From assembly GCF_000744655.1 (NCBI RefSeq), contig NZ_JQMJ01000004.1, positions 3,720,001 to 3,784,000 of the forward strand: DNA of 64,000 nucleotides, given 5' to 3'. Below are positions 8,100 to 17,743 of this stretch, piece after piece; the stretch's first letter is position 1, and each line of letters opens with the position of its first letter. Source of the DNA: Streptacidiphilus rugosus AM-16. Its GTDB lineage: Bacteria; Actinomycetota; Actinomycetes; Streptomycetales; Streptomycetaceae. The notes below the pieces were generated by a model that was not told the DNA's origin, ran no database searches, and worked only from the letters and a program-made list of their open reading frames with translations. The position numbers were made by a program, and so were the translations under genes.

Positions 8100-9638
8100 A
8101 TGACCGACGTCATCCTCGAGATGCGTGACATCACCAAGGCGTTCCCCGGCGTCAAAGCCCTGCAGCAGGTCAACCTCTCGGTCCGCCGCGGTGAGATCCA
8201 CGCGATCTGCGGCGAGAACGGCGCGGGCAAGTCGACCCTGATGAAGGTCCTTTCCGGGGTCCACCCGCACGGCAGCTACGAGGGCGAGATCACCTTCGAC
8301 GGGCAGCCCTGCCGCTTCGCCGGGATCAGGGACAGCGAGCAGCAGGGCATCGTGATCATCCATCAGGAACTGGCCCTGTGCCCGCAGCTGTCGATCGCCG
8401 AGAACATCTTCCTCGGCAACGAGCGGGCCTCCCGCGGCCTGATCGACTGGAACCGGACCAACCACGAGGCGGCCCGGCTGCTGGAGCGGGTCGGGCTGCG
8501 GGAGAGCCCGGTGACCCGGGTGCTCGACATCGGGGTCGGCAAGCAGCAGCTGGTGGAGATCGCCAAGGCGCTGTCCAAGGAGGTGAAGCTGCTGATCCTG
8601 GACGAGCCGACCGCCGCGCTCAACGACGAGGACTCGTCCCACCTGCTCGACCTGCTGCGCGGACTGCGCGAGTCCGGTATCACCTGCGTGATCATCTCGC
8701 ACAAGCTCAACGAGATCGCCGCGGTCGCCGACTCCACCACGATCATCAGGGACGGCCGCACGATCGAGACCCTCGACATGCACCGGGACGAGGTGACCGA
8801 GGGCCGCATCATCGCCGGGATGGTCGGCCGCGACCTGGAGCACCGCTTCCCGCCGCGGACGCCGCGGATCGGCGAGGAGGTGCTGCGGATCGAGGACTGG
8901 ACGGTGCACAGTCCGACGCAGCACGGGCGGGTGGTCGTCTCGGGCGTGAACCTGACGCTGCGCCAGGGCGAGATCGTCGGCCTGGCGGGCCTGATGGGCG
9001 CCGGCCGGACCGAGCTGGCCATGAGCGTCTTCGGCCGGTCCTACGGGGTCGACATCATCGGACGGCTGGTCAAGGACGGCCGGCCGATCCAGGCGCGGAC
9101 GGTACGGGAGGCGATCCGCCACGGCCTCGCCTACGCCACCGAGGACCGCAAGCGGTACGGCCTGAACCTGGTCGAGGACATCCAGCGCAACGTGTCGGCG
9201 GCGGGGCTGCGCAAGCTGGCACGCCGCGGCTGGGTGGACGAGCACCGGGAGCGCGACGTCGCCGACGGGTTCCGGCTGAGCATGAACATCAGGGCTCCCT
9301 CGGTGCGGAGCGTGACCGGGAAGCTGAGCGGCGGCAACCAGCAGAAGGTCGTGCTCTCCAAGTGGATCTACACGGATCCCGACGTGCTGATCCTCGACGA
9401 GCCGACCCGCGGCATCGACGTCGGGGCCAAGTACGAGATCTACACCCTCATCAACCGGCTCGCCGACGAGGGCAGGGCGGTGCTGGTGATCTCCTCCGAG
9501 CTCCCCGAGCTGCTCGGCCTCTGCGACCGGATCTACGCCCTCGCCGAAGGCCGGATCACCGGCGAGGTGGACCGGGCCGAGGCGACCCAGGAGCGCCTGA
9601 TGCACTACATGACCATGGGACAGGAGCACGCGCGATGA
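8100..9638 (+). CDS. mmsA: Sugar ABC transporter ATPase with two ABC domains (MmsA/GguA type)
   Basis: 512 residues with two nucleotide-binding domains. The first has Walker [10 protein letters not shown] (about 38-46) and Walker [12 protein letters not shown]. The second has a degenerate P-loop ([10 protein letters not shown]), signature [14 protein letters not shown] and [12 protein letters not shown], the asymmetric pattern of monosaccharide importers (RbsA/MglA/MmsA). It energises uptake for the binding protein at 6866 and the permease that overlaps it by 4 bp (ATGA at 9635). Confidence 0.93.
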   Translation: MTDVILEMRDITKAFPGVKALQQVNLSVRRGEIHAICGENGAGKSTLMKVLSGVHPHGSYEGEITFDGQPCRFAGIRDSEQQGIVIIHQELALCPQLSIAENIFLGNERASRGLIDWNRTNHEAARLLERVGLRESPVTRVLDIGVGKQQLVEIAKALSKEVKLLILDEPTAALNDEDSSHLLDLLRGLRESGITCVIISHKLNEIAAVADSTTIIRDGRTIETLDMHRDEVTEGRIIAGMVGRDLEHRFPPRTPRIGEEVLRIEDWTVHSPTQHGRVVVSGVNLTLRQGEIVGLAGLMGAGRTELAMSVFGRSYGVDIIGRLVKDGRPIQARTVREAIRHGLAYATEDRKRYGLNLVEDIQRNVSAAGLRKLARRGWVDEHRERDVADGFRLSMNIRAPSVRSVTGKLSGGNQQKVVLSKWIYTDPDVLILDEPTRGIDVGAKYEIYTLINRLADEGRAVLVISSELPELLGLCDRIYALAEGRITGEVDRAEATQERLMHYMTMGQEHAR

Positions 9639-10906
9639 GCGATGTCGCACCCGAGGCCGCCACCGGCCTCGCCACCGCGCCGGACCCGGCGCCCGCCCCG
9701 GCGCCCCGTACCGGCCCGCTGACGCGGCTGCGGCTGCCGGTCAACCTCCGGCAGAGTGGCATCTACATCGCGTTCGCTCTGATCGTGGCGCTGTTCTCGG
9801 TGCTGACCGACGGTCAGCTGCTGCAGCCGGAGAACATCTCCAACATCATCGTGCAGAACTCCTACATCCTGATCCTGTCGATCGGGATGATCCTGGTCAT
9901 CATCGCCGGTCATATCGACCTCTCCGCCGGTTCAGTGGTCGCGGTGACCGGGGCGCTGTCGGCGGTGCTGATGGTCGACCATCATGTGCCGTGGCCGCTG
10001 GCCGTGCTGCTCACGCTGCTGGCGGGCGGGCTGATCGGGGCCTGGCAGGGCTACTGGGTGGCGTACTTCGGGATTCCCGCCTTCATCGTCACCCTGGCCG
10101 GGATGCTGGTGTTCCGCGCGCTCACCATGACGGTCCTGGGCGACCAGGGCATCGGCCCGTTCCCCGACGGCGTGCGGACCCTGTCGAACGGCTTCACCGG
10201 CGGGATCCTGGGCAACATCGGCCTGGGCCCGCTGGGCGGCGCGGACCTGTTCAGTCTGCTGGTCGGCCTGGTGGCGATCGCCGGACTGGCCACGACGCAG
10301 TGGCGCACCCGGCGGGCCAGGATCGGCTACGGGCAGGACGTCGAGCCGATCGCGCTGTTCGCGGCGCGGATCGCGGCGGCCTCGTTCGTGATCATGGCCG
10401 TGGTGGTGCAGCTGGCCAGGTTCAGGAACCTGCCGTGGGTGCTGGTGCTGCTGGCGGTCCTGGTGCTGGGCTACTCCCTGGTCAGCAGCCGGGCGGTGTT
10501 CGGCCGCCAGATCTACGCCATCGGCGGCAACCTCCAGGCGGCCACGCTGTCCGGGATCAAGGTCAAGTCGGTGACCTTCTGGATCTTCGTCAACATGGGG
10601 GTGCTGGCCGCGCTGGCGGGCGTCATCTTCGCCGGGCGGCTGAACCAGGCGGGCCCGACCGCGGGCAACTCCTTCGAACTGGACGCCATCGCGGCGGCGT
10701 TCATCGGCGGCGCGGCGGTCCAGGGCGGTGTCGGCAAGGTCGTCGGCGCGATCACCGGCGGCCTGATCATGGGCGTGATCAACAACGGCATGTCGCTGGT
10801 CGGCGCGCCGAGCGAGCGCGTGATGCTGGTCAAGGGCCTGGTCCTGCTCGCGGCCGTCGCCTTCGACGTCTGGACCAAGCGCCGCTCGGGAGCGGGCGCC
10901 CGCTGA
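9635..10906 (+). CDS. mmsB: Monosaccharide ABC transporter permease (MmsB/GguB type)
   Basis: 423 residues with a Pro/Ala-rich cytoplasmic N-terminus and about ten membrane segments. It carries [19 protein letters not shown] and the late [23 protein letters not shown] typical of branched sugar permeases (BPD_transp_2). The extra stretch [11 protein letters not shown] after mid-protein fits the longer XylH/MmsB subfamily. Start overlaps the ATPase stop (ATGA). A long hairpin terminator follows at 10,915-10,956. Confidence 0.92.
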   Translation: MSDVAPEAATGLATAPDPAPAPAPRTGPLTRLRLPVNLRQSGIYIAFALIVALFSVLTDGQLLQPENISNIIVQNSYILILSIGMILVIIAGHIDLSAGSVVAVTGALSAVLMVDHHVPWPLAVLLTLLAGGLIGAWQGYWVAYFGIPAFIVTLAGMLVFRALTMTVLGDQGIGPFPDGVRTLSNGFTGGILGNIGLGPLGGADLFSLLVGLVAIAGLATTQWRTRRARIGYGQDVEPIALFAARIAAASFVIMAVVVQLARFRNLPWVLVLLAVLVLGYSLVSSRAVFGRQIYAIGGNLQAATLSGIKVKSVTFWIFVNMGVLAALAGVIFAGRLNQAGPTAGNSFELDAIAAAFIGGAAVQGGVGKVVGAITGGLIMGVINNGMSLVGAPSERVMLVKGLVLLAAVAFDVWTKRRSGAGAR

Positions 10907-10914
10907 GCCGCGCC

Positions 10915-10956
10915 GGCGCAGGTCCCCGTCCGCCGCCGTGGACGGGGACCTGCGCC
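10915..10956 (+). terminator. Strong hairpin terminator of the monosaccharide transporter operon
   Basis: A 17-bp perfect stem (10,915-10,931 with 10,940-10,956) and 8-base loop directly after the permease stop. U-poor downstream, as usual for actinobacterial terminators. Confidence 0.8.
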
Positions 10957-11076
10957 GTGTCTGACGTGAAATCAACTGTCGTGCGCACGGGGGTCGGCCC
11001 TGATTGCCCCAGCGCGGCCCGGCACCCATATGATCGTCGGCTGAACGCCGACACCTCGCACCGAGTGGAGACTCCC

Positions 11077-11865
11077 GTGGGCTCGCCGCCTCCGAACATC
11101 GCCCGCGTCTACGACTACCTGCTGGGCGGCAAGGACAACTACGAGGCCGACCGGACGCTGGGCGAACGGATCGCGATCGCGCTGCCGCAGGTGCACCTCG
11201 GGGTCCAGCAGCAGCGGGCGGTGCTGCGCCGCGTGGTCGACCACCTGGTCCGCGAGGCCGGACTGCGGCAGCTGATCGACATCGGCTCCGGTCTGCCGAC
11301 CGCGGAGAACGTGCACCAGGTGGCCCAGCGCATCGCCCCGGACACGCAGGTCGTCTACGTCGACAACGACCCCAGCGTGCTCGCCCACGCCCGCGCGCTG
11401 CTCGCCGACGACAAACGCACCGTGGTCACCGACGGCGACCTGCGCCACCCCGCCGAGCTCCTGGCCGATCCGGCGCTGCGGGCCCACATCGACTTCGACC
11501 GGCCGGTCGGCCTGCTGCTGTGCGGCATCCTGCACTACGTCCTGGACGACGAGGACCCGTACGGCATCGTGCGCGCCCTCGTCGAGGCGCTGCCCTCCGG
11601 CAGCTACGTCTTCGTGCACCACCTCACCACCGCCGGCCCCGAGGTCGACGCCGACACCGCCGAGGCCGAGGCCGCGCTGCGCCAGGGCGTCGGCCGCGGC
11701 CAGTTCCGCACGCACGAGCAGGTCGCGGCCTTCCTCGACAGCCTCGACCTGCTCGAACCCGGCGTCGTCACCGTCCCCGAATGGCGGCCGGACGCGGACA
11801 CCCCCTCCCCCGACGACCACCCGGTCCTCCGCCTCGCCGCGGTCGGCGTGGGCCGCAAGCGCTGA
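11077..11865 (+). CDS. DUF574-type SAM-dependent methyltransferase
   Basis: 262 residues starting from GTG 11,077, chosen because GGAGA lies 5 bases upstream (an in-frame GTG at 11,065 is poorly placed). The opening NIARVYDYLLGGKDNYEADR is the hallmark of the large actinobacterial DUF574 group. The SAM site follows as LIDIGSGLPT, then VVYVDNDPSVLAHARALL and LLCGILHYVLDD. Substrates of this family are largely unknown; some act in secondary metabolism. It stands alone between two transport loci, converging on the GH20 gene 30 bp away. Confidence 0.88.
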   Translation: MGSPPPNIARVYDYLLGGKDNYEADRTLGERIAIALPQVHLGVQQQRAVLRRVVDHLVREAGLRQLIDIGSGLPTAENVHQVAQRIAPDTQVVYVDNDPSVLAHARALLADDKRTVVTDGDLRHPAELLADPALRAHIDFDRPVGLLLCGILHYVLDDEDPYGIVRALVEALPSGSYVFVHHLTTAGPEVDADTAEAEAALRQGVGRGQFRTHEQVAAFLDSLDLLEPGVVTVPEWRPDADTPSPDDHPVLRLAAVGVGRKR

Positions 11866-11895
11866 CGCGGCGGAGGCGGCAGGGAGAGGGCGGGA

Positions 11896-14211
11896 TCAGG
11901 TCCCGTAGACCTGGAAGGACCACAGCGAGTAGCCGTAGCCGGTGCCGCGCGCGGTGCCGTACATGCGGACGTAGCGTCCGCTCCCGCTGAGCCCGGTCAG
12001 GTCCTGGGTGCCGCCGGTCCCGGTGGTCGTGGACCAGATCGTCGTCCAGGTGCTGCCGTCGGCCGAGGTCTGGATCTGGAACGCCTTGCCGTAGGCCGCC
12101 TCCCAGCTGAGCCTGACCTCGTCGACCGCGTAAACGGCGCCGAGGTCGACCTGGAGCCACTGCGGGTCGGCGTAGGCGCTGGACCAGCGGGTGGCCGCGT
12201 CGCCGTCGGTGGCCAGTGCGGCGGTGAAGGCGGTGTTCGGCTCGACCGAGGAGGCGGTGGCCGGCCGGTTCAGGGCAAGGTCGGGCCGCTGGCCCTGGTC
12301 GTGGAAGACCTCGAACTCGTAGAGCGAGTAACCCCACTGGGTGCCGCGCGCGGTGCCGTACATCCGGATGTACCGGCCGGTTCCGGTGAAGCCGGTCAGG
12401 GTCTCCGTGCCGCCGGTGCCGTTGGCGCGGGTGTACACCGTGGTCCAGGTGCTCCCGTCGGTCGACATCTGAATCTGGTAGTTCTTCCCGTACGCGGCCT
12501 CCCAGGCCAGCACCACCCGGTTGACGGTCTGCACACTGCCGAGGTCGACCTGGAGCCAGGTCGGATCGACGTACTGGCTCGACCACCGGGTGCCCGTGTC
12601 ACCGTCGGTCGCGTTCCCGGCCGGGAAGTCCGGGGTCTCGACGCTGGAGGCGGTGGCGGGGCGGCCCTGGGCGAGGTCGCCGGGGATGGTCGGCCCGGCC
12701 CACAGCGGGTTGCGGCCGACGGCGTCCATCAGCGGCACGAAGGCGGCGTAGGTGCTGACCGGCTTCGGCGAGCCCCAGGTCATCTGCGCCAGGTCGCGCA
12801 GCGGGTACGTGATGCCGGCGGCGGTCTGGTCGACGGTCTCCGCCGAGGGGTTGTCGCACCAGACGTGCAGCAGCGTGCCGAGGTTCCGGCTCGGGTCGGT
12901 GATCGTGTTCGACCCCTGGAACAGGTCGGGGTTCCAGGTCTCGTACATCCACGTGGTGTTCGGCTTCGCGCCGCCGTAGACGTAGTAGGTCGGGTCCCAG
13001 GACTCGTTGGCGACGGTGTGCCCGGCGTCGATCAGCTGCTGCGGGGTCTCGCCGTAGTCGTACCAGTACTCGACGACGATGTCGGCGTTCGGGGTGAGGG
13101 TGCCGTCGCCCGCGTCGATCCCGTCGTTCCACATCCGCATCGTCCTGCCGCCAGCCCGCACCAGCGAGTCGGCCCAGTTGACGAAGCCGTAGTAGGTGTC
13201 CTTCGCGGTGGCGTTCGCGCCGTAGTTCGCCCGGGCGTAGCTGAGCAGTTGCGGATAGGAGGCGTAGTCGGTGACGTACTCGTCCGCGCCGAGATGCCAG
13301 TAGGCCGAGTTGGTGAACAACGGCTCGTACTCGTGGATCAGATCGCTGATCAGCTGCCGGGCCCCGGGTATCGTCAGGTCGATGTAACTCGAGCTGACGT
13401 TTCCCTTGTTGTCCTTGAGGCGGTAGTCCTTGCCGACCGACAGCTCGCCGGAGAGGATCGCGTCCATGTGGCCCGGCATGTCGATCTCCGGGACCACGGT
13501 GACGTGGTACCGGTCGGCCAGGGCGACGATGGCGGCGATGTCCTGCTTGGAGTAGTGCTGCGCCGAGGTGATCTCCGGGTGCGTACTGCTCTCCAGACGG
13601 AAGCCGAAGGTGTCCGACAGGTGCAGGTGCAGGTAGTTCATCTTCAGGTACGCCATGTCGCGGATCTGGTTCTCGACCCAGGCGACCGGGAAGAAGTTCC
13701 GCCCGGTGTCGATCATCAGGCCGCGCTCCGCCTTGACCGGCCAGTCGCGCGCGGTCCCGGCCGCCACGGTGGGCGCCTGGTGCAGGAGCTGCAGCACGGT
13801 GCGGGTGCCCCAGAACTCCCCGGTCGTGCTCGCCCCGGACACGACGACGCTCGAACCGACGGTCAGCCGGTAGCCCTCGGCGGGGAGTCCGGTGGCCCCC
13901 AGGGTCAGTTCGACGTCGCCGGCCGCGGGCGTGCCCTGCACCACGGAGACGGTCCGGCCCTCCAAGGCCGACAGGTCGGCGGCGAAGGTGGCGGCGTCGC
14001 CGCCGAGCTGCGCGGCGTACGCGGGGTCGACGACGACGCGCGAGCCCGCGCCGAAGGTGAACGCGCCGGTGCCGGCCGTCCACTGCTGGAGCGCGGGGAC
14101 CGTCGTCGGCGCGGGGGCCGCGGCGACGGCCGGGGGCGCGGTCGCCACGGCGGCGAGCGGTAAGGCGAGCGCGGTCAACGCGCCGGCGAGGAGAACTCCG
14201 ATGGATCGCAT
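11896..14211 (-). CDS. Secreted GH20 beta-N-acetylhexosaminidase with two F5/8-type C domains
   Basis: 771 residues. Signal peptide about 1-32; hexosaminidase N-terminal domain about 40-155; GH20 barrel about 160-500 with HLHLSDTFGFR, PEIDMPGH and the catalytic pair in HLGADEY (D310-E311). Two tandem discoidin-like (CBM32) modules of about 125 residues follow (both opening with RPATASSVE and containing TDGD-TRWSS and WLQVDLG), expected to bind glycans. It should release terminal GlcNAc or GalNAc from oligosaccharides outside the cell. It is divergent from a sugar ABC transporter with a DasR-like site between them, suggesting joint use in chitin/aminosugar scavenging. Confidence 0.93.
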   Translation of the reverse strand: MRSIGVLLAGALTALALPLAAVATAPPAVAAAPAPTTVPALQQWTAGTGAFTFGAGSRVVVDPAYAAQLGGDAATFAADLSALEGRTVSVVQGTPAAGDVELTLGATGLPAEGYRLTVGSSVVVSGASTTGEFWGTRTVLQLLHQAPTVAAGTARDWPVKAERGLMIDTGRNFFPVAWVENQIRDMAYLKMNYLHLHLSDTFGFRLESSTHPEITSAQHYSKQDIAAIVALADRYHVTVVPEIDMPGHMDAILSGELSVGKDYRLKDNKGNVSSSYIDLTIPGARQLISDLIHEYEPLFTNSAYWHLGADEYVTDYASYPQLLSYARANYGANATAKDTYYGFVNWADSLVRAGGRTMRMWNDGIDAGDGTLTPNADIVVEYWYDYGETPQQLIDAGHTVANESWDPTYYVYGGAKPNTTWMYETWNPDLFQGSNTITDPSRNLGTLLHVWCDNPSAETVDQTAAGITYPLRDLAQMTWGSPKPVSTYAAFVPLMDAVGRNPLWAGPTIPGDLAQGRPATASSVETPDFPAGNATDGDTGTRWSSQYVDPTWLQVDLGSVQTVNRVVLAWEAAYGKNYQIQMSTDGSTWTTVYTRANGTGGTETLTGFTGTGRYIRMYGTARGTQWGYSLYEFEVFHDQGQRPDLALNRPATASSVEPNTAFTAALATDGDAATRWSSAYADPQWLQVDLGAVYAVDEVRLSWEAAYGKAFQIQTSADGSTWTTIWSTTTGTGGTQDLTGLSGSGRYVRMYGTARGTGYGYSLWSFQVYGT

Positions 14212-14262
14212 GGCCTGCCCTGGGACTGGAAGGGACGGTGCATGACAGTGATCACATCTGCG

Positions 14263-14278
14263 CGTTGTCTAGACCTCT
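14263..14278. promoter_or_regulatory. DasR-like operator (dre) in the GH20/transporter divergent region
   Basis: CGTTGTCTAGACCTCT matches the published dre consensus (ACTGGTCTAGACCACT) in about 12 of 16 positions, with a perfect GTCTAGAC core at 14,267-14,274. DasR is the GntR-family GlcNAc-responsive repressor of chitin and aminosugar genes in Streptomyces. It lies 52 bp before the GH20 start. Confidence 0.65.
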
Positions 14279-14317
14279 TGCGCAGCAATGCGCAGTATTG
14301 GGCATCGATGCGCACCG
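14278..14317. repeat. Four tandem 10-bp repeats flanked by an inverted repeat
   Basis: Blocks TTGCGCAGCA, ATGCGCAGTA, TTGGGCATCG and ATGCGCACCG follow head to tail; three contain the palindrome TGCGCA at 14,279, 14,289 and 14,309. The run is enclosed by CCTCTTGCGC (14,274-14,283) and GCACAAGAGG (14,317-14,326). One-helical-turn spacing suggests cooperative protein binding on one DNA face. It abuts the DasR-like site. The remaining 14,330-14,597 of this 386-bp intergenic region shows a TTGACA at 14,536 but no convincing -10 and no gene. Confidence 0.55.
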
Positions 14318-14597
14318 CACAAGAGGCCTGCGTCGCAGCCGACTTGACCGGAGCCTCGGGCTACGGTGGTGCAGGTCCGACTCCGGCGGGCGGCGGGTCC
14401 CATGGCATCGCGGGCACGCGGGCCGCCCTCTTGCCCTGCTCGGTTCTGATCAGGTTACGAAGAAGTTATGCAGAAATGAGCACGGAGATCTGTTCACGAC
14501 TGCCTCGGTTTCCCTAGCATCGCTCCCGAAGCCGATTGACAATTCACCAGAACTGCCGCAGGTCGGCCGTCAGGCCGCTTCGGCGAAGGAGCCAGCT

Positions 14598-15869
14598 ATG
14601 AACCGACGCCTTCTGGCGGTGTCCGCCCTCGCCGCGTGCAGCGCACTCGTGCTGACGGCCTGTAGCAGCAGCGGCGGCGGAGGCACTTCCGCGGACGGTG
14701 TCACCACGATCAAGTTCGTGGCCGCGGACTACGGGTCCAACGGCCAGAACCCCAGCCAGGCGTACTGGGACGGCGTCGTCAAGGCCTTCGAGACGGCGAA
14801 CCCGAAGGTCAAGGTCGACCTCCAGGTGATCAACTGGAACGACATCTCCACCAAGCTCGCCACGATGGTCCAGAACAAGCAGTACCCGGACATCGTCGAG
14901 GGCCCGGGCTACGCGAGCTTCGCGCAGAGCGGCCTGCTCTACACGGTCAACGACGTGCTGGACTCCTCGGTCCAGAGCAACCTGATCCCCGCGCTGGCCA
15001 AGGCCGGCCAGCAGAACGGCACCGCCTACGGCGTCCCGTTCGTCTCCTCCTCCCGCGCGTTCCTGATCAACAACGCGCTGTGGAAGAAGGCCGGTCTGCC
15101 GATGAACGGCAACCAGGCCGTCGCGCCGAAGACCTGGGCCGACGTGGAGACCGCCGCCACCAAGATGAAGGCCGCCGGGGTGTCGATCCCGCTGGGTCTG
15201 CCGCTGGGCTCGGAGGAGGCGCAGGCCGAGTCGTTCATGTGGGAGATGAACAACGGCGGCGGCTACGTCGACGCGAGCGGCAAGTGGGTGATCAACTCGG
15301 CCGCGAACGTGGCCACGTTCAAGCAGCTGGGCAAGTGGGTGGACGCGGGCCTGACCGAGAAGGACCCGGGCTCGGTCAAGCGCACCGACCTGTACGCCGA
15401 CTTCGCCTCGGGCAAGGTCGGCATGCTCAACGGCATGCCGATCCAGCTGGACGACATCAAGAAGAACAACCTGGACGTGACCTGGGCGTCGCTGCCCACC
15501 GCGCAGGCCGGCGGCACCCCGCAGACCCTGGGCGTGGGCGACTGGATCTACGGCTTCAAGTCGGGCGGCCACGCCGCGCAGATCAAGGCGTTCCTCGACT
15601 TCGCCTTCCAGAAGGACAACCAGGTCAAGTTCGACGAGGAGTACAACCTCCTCCCGGTCACCAACGACGCTGTCACGCAGGTCAGCTCGGACGTCCCGGC
15701 GCTGGTCCCGTTCCTGAAGGCGCTGCCCGCCGCGCAGTTCGTGCCGGTCTCCAACCCGGCCTGGGACACCGTCAACGCGCAGGTCAAGACCCAGATCGGC
15801 GGCGCGCTCAAGGACCCGCAGGGCGTCCTGACCACCCTGCAGACCGCCGCCACCTCGGCCGGCCAGTAA
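14598..15869 (+). CDS. Sugar-binding lipoprotein of an ABC transporter (family 1)
   Basis: 423 residues. Lipobox LTAC (Cys at about 20) followed by SSSGGGG. The body is a MalE/DasA-like extracellular binding protein (AYWDGVVKAFETANPKVKVDLQVINWNDI, YPDIVEGPGYASFA, VPFVSSSRAFLINNALWKKAGL). ATG at 14,598 has AAGGA upstream. With two permeases and a ROK kinase downstream and a GH20 enzyme plus DasR-like site upstream, GlcNAc, chitobiose or a related aminosugar is a reasonable ligand, but this is inference from context. No ATPase gene is present; such systems usually share MsiK. Confidence 0.88.
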   Translation: MNRRLLAVSALAACSALVLTACSSSGGGGTSADGVTTIKFVAADYGSNGQNPSQAYWDGVVKAFETANPKVKVDLQVINWNDISTKLATMVQNKQYPDIVEGPGYASFAQSGLLYTVNDVLDSSVQSNLIPALAKAGQQNGTAYGVPFVSSSRAFLINNALWKKAGLPMNGNQAVAPKTWADVETAATKMKAAGVSIPLGLPLGSEEAQAESFMWEMNNGGGYVDASGKWVINSAANVATFKQLGKWVDAGLTEKDPGSVKRTDLYADFASGKVGMLNGMPIQLDDIKKNNLDVTWASLPTAQAGGTPQTLGVGDWIYGFKSGGHAAQIKAFLDFAFQKDNQVKFDEEYNLLPVTNDAVTQVSSDVPALVPFLKALPAAQFVPVSNPAWDTVNAQVKTQIGGALKDPQGVLTTLQTAATSAGQ

Positions 15870-15877
15870 CAAGCGAA

Positions 15878-15912
15878 GCGGCGGGACGCGAGCCGACAGC
15901 GCGTCCCGCCGC
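15878..15912 (+). other. Intergenic stem-loop between binding-protein and permease genes
   Basis: GCGGCGGGACGCG (15,878-15,890) pairs perfectly with CGCGTCCCGCCGC (15,900-15,912), loop 9 bases. It sits 9 bp after the stop and 39 bp before the permease start, without a T run. It probably sets unequal expression of binding protein versus permeases. Confidence 0.65.
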
Positions 15913-15950
15913 CCCGCCGGCCTGTCCCGACCCCGCAGGAGAACGTGCCC

Positions 15951-16913
15951 GTGTCCGAAGAGTCCGCCGCCCTCGCGCCGTCACCGGCCGCCCCGCCCCG
16001 CCCCGCAGCGGCGAAAGCCGTCAGAGCCTCGGCCGCGGGTGGGCGTAACAGTCTGGCCCGGTTGGGTCCGTTGCCCTGGATCGGTCCGTGCATCGCGCTG
16101 ATCCTGCTGGTGGTGGTCTGGCCCGTCGTCGAGATGGTGCTGACCTCGACCCACAAGATCAGCGGCCTCGGCATCGACTTCGGCTTCAACGGCATCGGCC
16201 GCTACCAGAAACTCTTCAGCGACCCCCGCCTGGGCACCGTCATGCTGTGGACCCTGGTCTGGACCGTCCTGGTCGTCGGCTTCACCATGGTCATCTCCCT
16301 GGCCCTGGCCCAGCTCTACAACCAGAACTTCCCCGGCCGCAAATACACCCGCTGGGCCCTGATCATCCCCTGGGCCGCCTCCGTCATCGTCACCTCCATC
16401 GGCTTCCGCTGGATGCTCGACGAGGTCGCCGGCGTCCTCAACCGCCTCATGCTCGACCTCCACCTCATCCACAGCGCCCAGAACTGGACCGGCGACGCCG
16501 CCCACTCCAAACCCTGGCTCATCCTGGTCGCCGTCTTCGTCTCCCTCCCCTTCACCACCTACACCCTCCTCGCCGGCCTGCAGACCGTCCCCGGCGAGGT
16601 CTACGAAGCCGCCCGCGTCGACGGCGCCACCACCTGGCAGACCTACCTCAAAATCACCCTCCCCCTGCTCCGCCCCTCCTTCCTGGTCGCCCTCGTCATC
16701 AACCTCATCAACGTCTTCAACTCCTTCCCCGTCATCTGGGGCATGACCCAGGGCGGACCCAACACCGACACCTCCACCTCGACGGTCTTCATGTTCATCC
16801 TCGGCCAGACCGACGTCGGCGAATCCGCCGCCATGTCCGTCGTCAACTTCGCCGTCGTCATCGCCATGGTGCTGCTCTTCCTCAAGGTCAGCCGCTGGAA
16901 CGAGGAGAGCTGA
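15951..16913 (+). CDS. Sugar ABC transporter permease, MalF type
   Basis: 320 residues from GTG 15,951; this start is chosen because AGGAGA (15,937-15,942) is 8 bases away, while GTG 15,945 is only 2 bases away. Six membrane segments, with the EAA loop EAARVDGATTWQTYLKITLPLLRP about 60 residues before the end of the transmembrane region. It pairs with the permease 2 bp downstream. From roughly base 16,180 the coding strand becomes conspicuously C-rich with CTC/GTC codons, unlike the first third of the gene and the gene before it. Confidence 0.9.
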   Translation: MSEESAALAPSPAAPPRPAAAKAVRASAAGGRNSLARLGPLPWIGPCIALILLVVVWPVVEMVLTSTHKISGLGIDFGFNGIGRYQKLFSDPRLGTVMLWTLVWTVLVVGFTMVISLALAQLYNQNFPGRKYTRWALIIPWAASVIVTSIGFRWMLDEVAGVLNRLMLDLHLIHSAQNWTGDAAHSKPWLILVAVFVSLPFTTYTLLAGLQTVPGEVYEAARVDGATTWQTYLKITLPLLRPSFLVALVINLINVFNSFPVIWGMTQGGPNTDTSTSTVFMFILGQTDVGESAAMSVVNFAVVIAMVLLFLKVSRWNEES

Positions 16914-16915
16914 CC

Positions 16916-17734
16916 ATGCCCGCCACCCTCAAGAAGACCGCCCTGGCCACCCTCGCCTGGCTCCTGGCCCTGGCCTTCCTGGCCCCCTACGCCGAAATGG
17001 TCCTCACCGCCGTCCGCCCCGCCGGCGAACTACGCGACAACGGCTACCTCCCCCACCACTTCCAATGGGGCAACTTCCTCGACGTCTGGTCCCACACCAC
17101 CATCGGCCAGAACCTCCAGGTCTCCCTCCTGGTCGCCGCCGGCGCCACCGCACTGACCCTGCTCGTCGCCCTCCCGGCCGCCTACTACACCGCCCGCATC
17201 CGCTTCCGCGGCCGCAAACTCTTCCTCCTGCTGGTCCTGGTCACCCAGATGTTCCAGCCCGCCGCCCTCCAGGTCGGCCTCGCCCGCGAATTCACCTCGC
17301 TCGGCATGATGGACTCCGACCTCACCCTGATCATCGCCAACGCCGCCTTCAACCTCGCCTTCGCGGTCTGGATCCTGTCCGCCTACATCTCCTCCATCCC
17401 CGCCGAACTGGAGGAGGCCGCCATGATCGACGGCACCAGCCGCATCGGCGCCCTCTTCAAGGTCACCCTCCCCCTCGCCCTCCCCGGCGTCGTCACCTGC
17501 GTGATCTTCACCTTCATCACGGCCTGGAACGAATTCATCATGGGCCTGATCCTCATCAACACCCCCTCCAAACAACCCCTCACCGTCGGCATCGACTCCA
17601 TGATCGGCGCCTACAACCCCCAGTGGAACTACATGTTCGCCGCCTCCGTCGTCGCGATCATCCCCGTCGTCATCCTCTTCGCCTCCATCGAACGCCACGT
17701 CGTCTCCGGCCTCACCGCCGGATCCGTGAAATAG
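16916..17734 (+). CDS. Sugar ABC transporter permease, MalG type
   Basis: 272 residues, six membrane segments, EAA loop ELEEAAMIDGTSRIGALFKVTLPLALPG. It starts 2 bp after the MalF-type gene, so the two are translationally linked and form the transport channel. Like its partner it is unusually C-rich on the coding strand. The ROK kinase gene follows after 9 bp. Confidence 0.92.
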   Translation: MPATLKKTALATLAWLLALAFLAPYAEMVLTAVRPAGELRDNGYLPHHFQWGNFLDVWSHTTIGQNLQVSLLVAAGATALTLLVALPAAYYTARIRFRGRKLFLLLVLVTQMFQPAALQVGLAREFTSLGMMDSDLTLIIANAAFNLAFAVWILSAYISSIPAELEEAAMIDGTSRIGALFKVTLPLALPGVVTCVIFTFITAWNEFIMGLILINTPSKQPLTVGIDSMIGAYNPQWNYMFAASVVAIIPVVILFASIERHVVSGLTAGSVK

Positions 17735-17743
17735 GAAGCGCAG

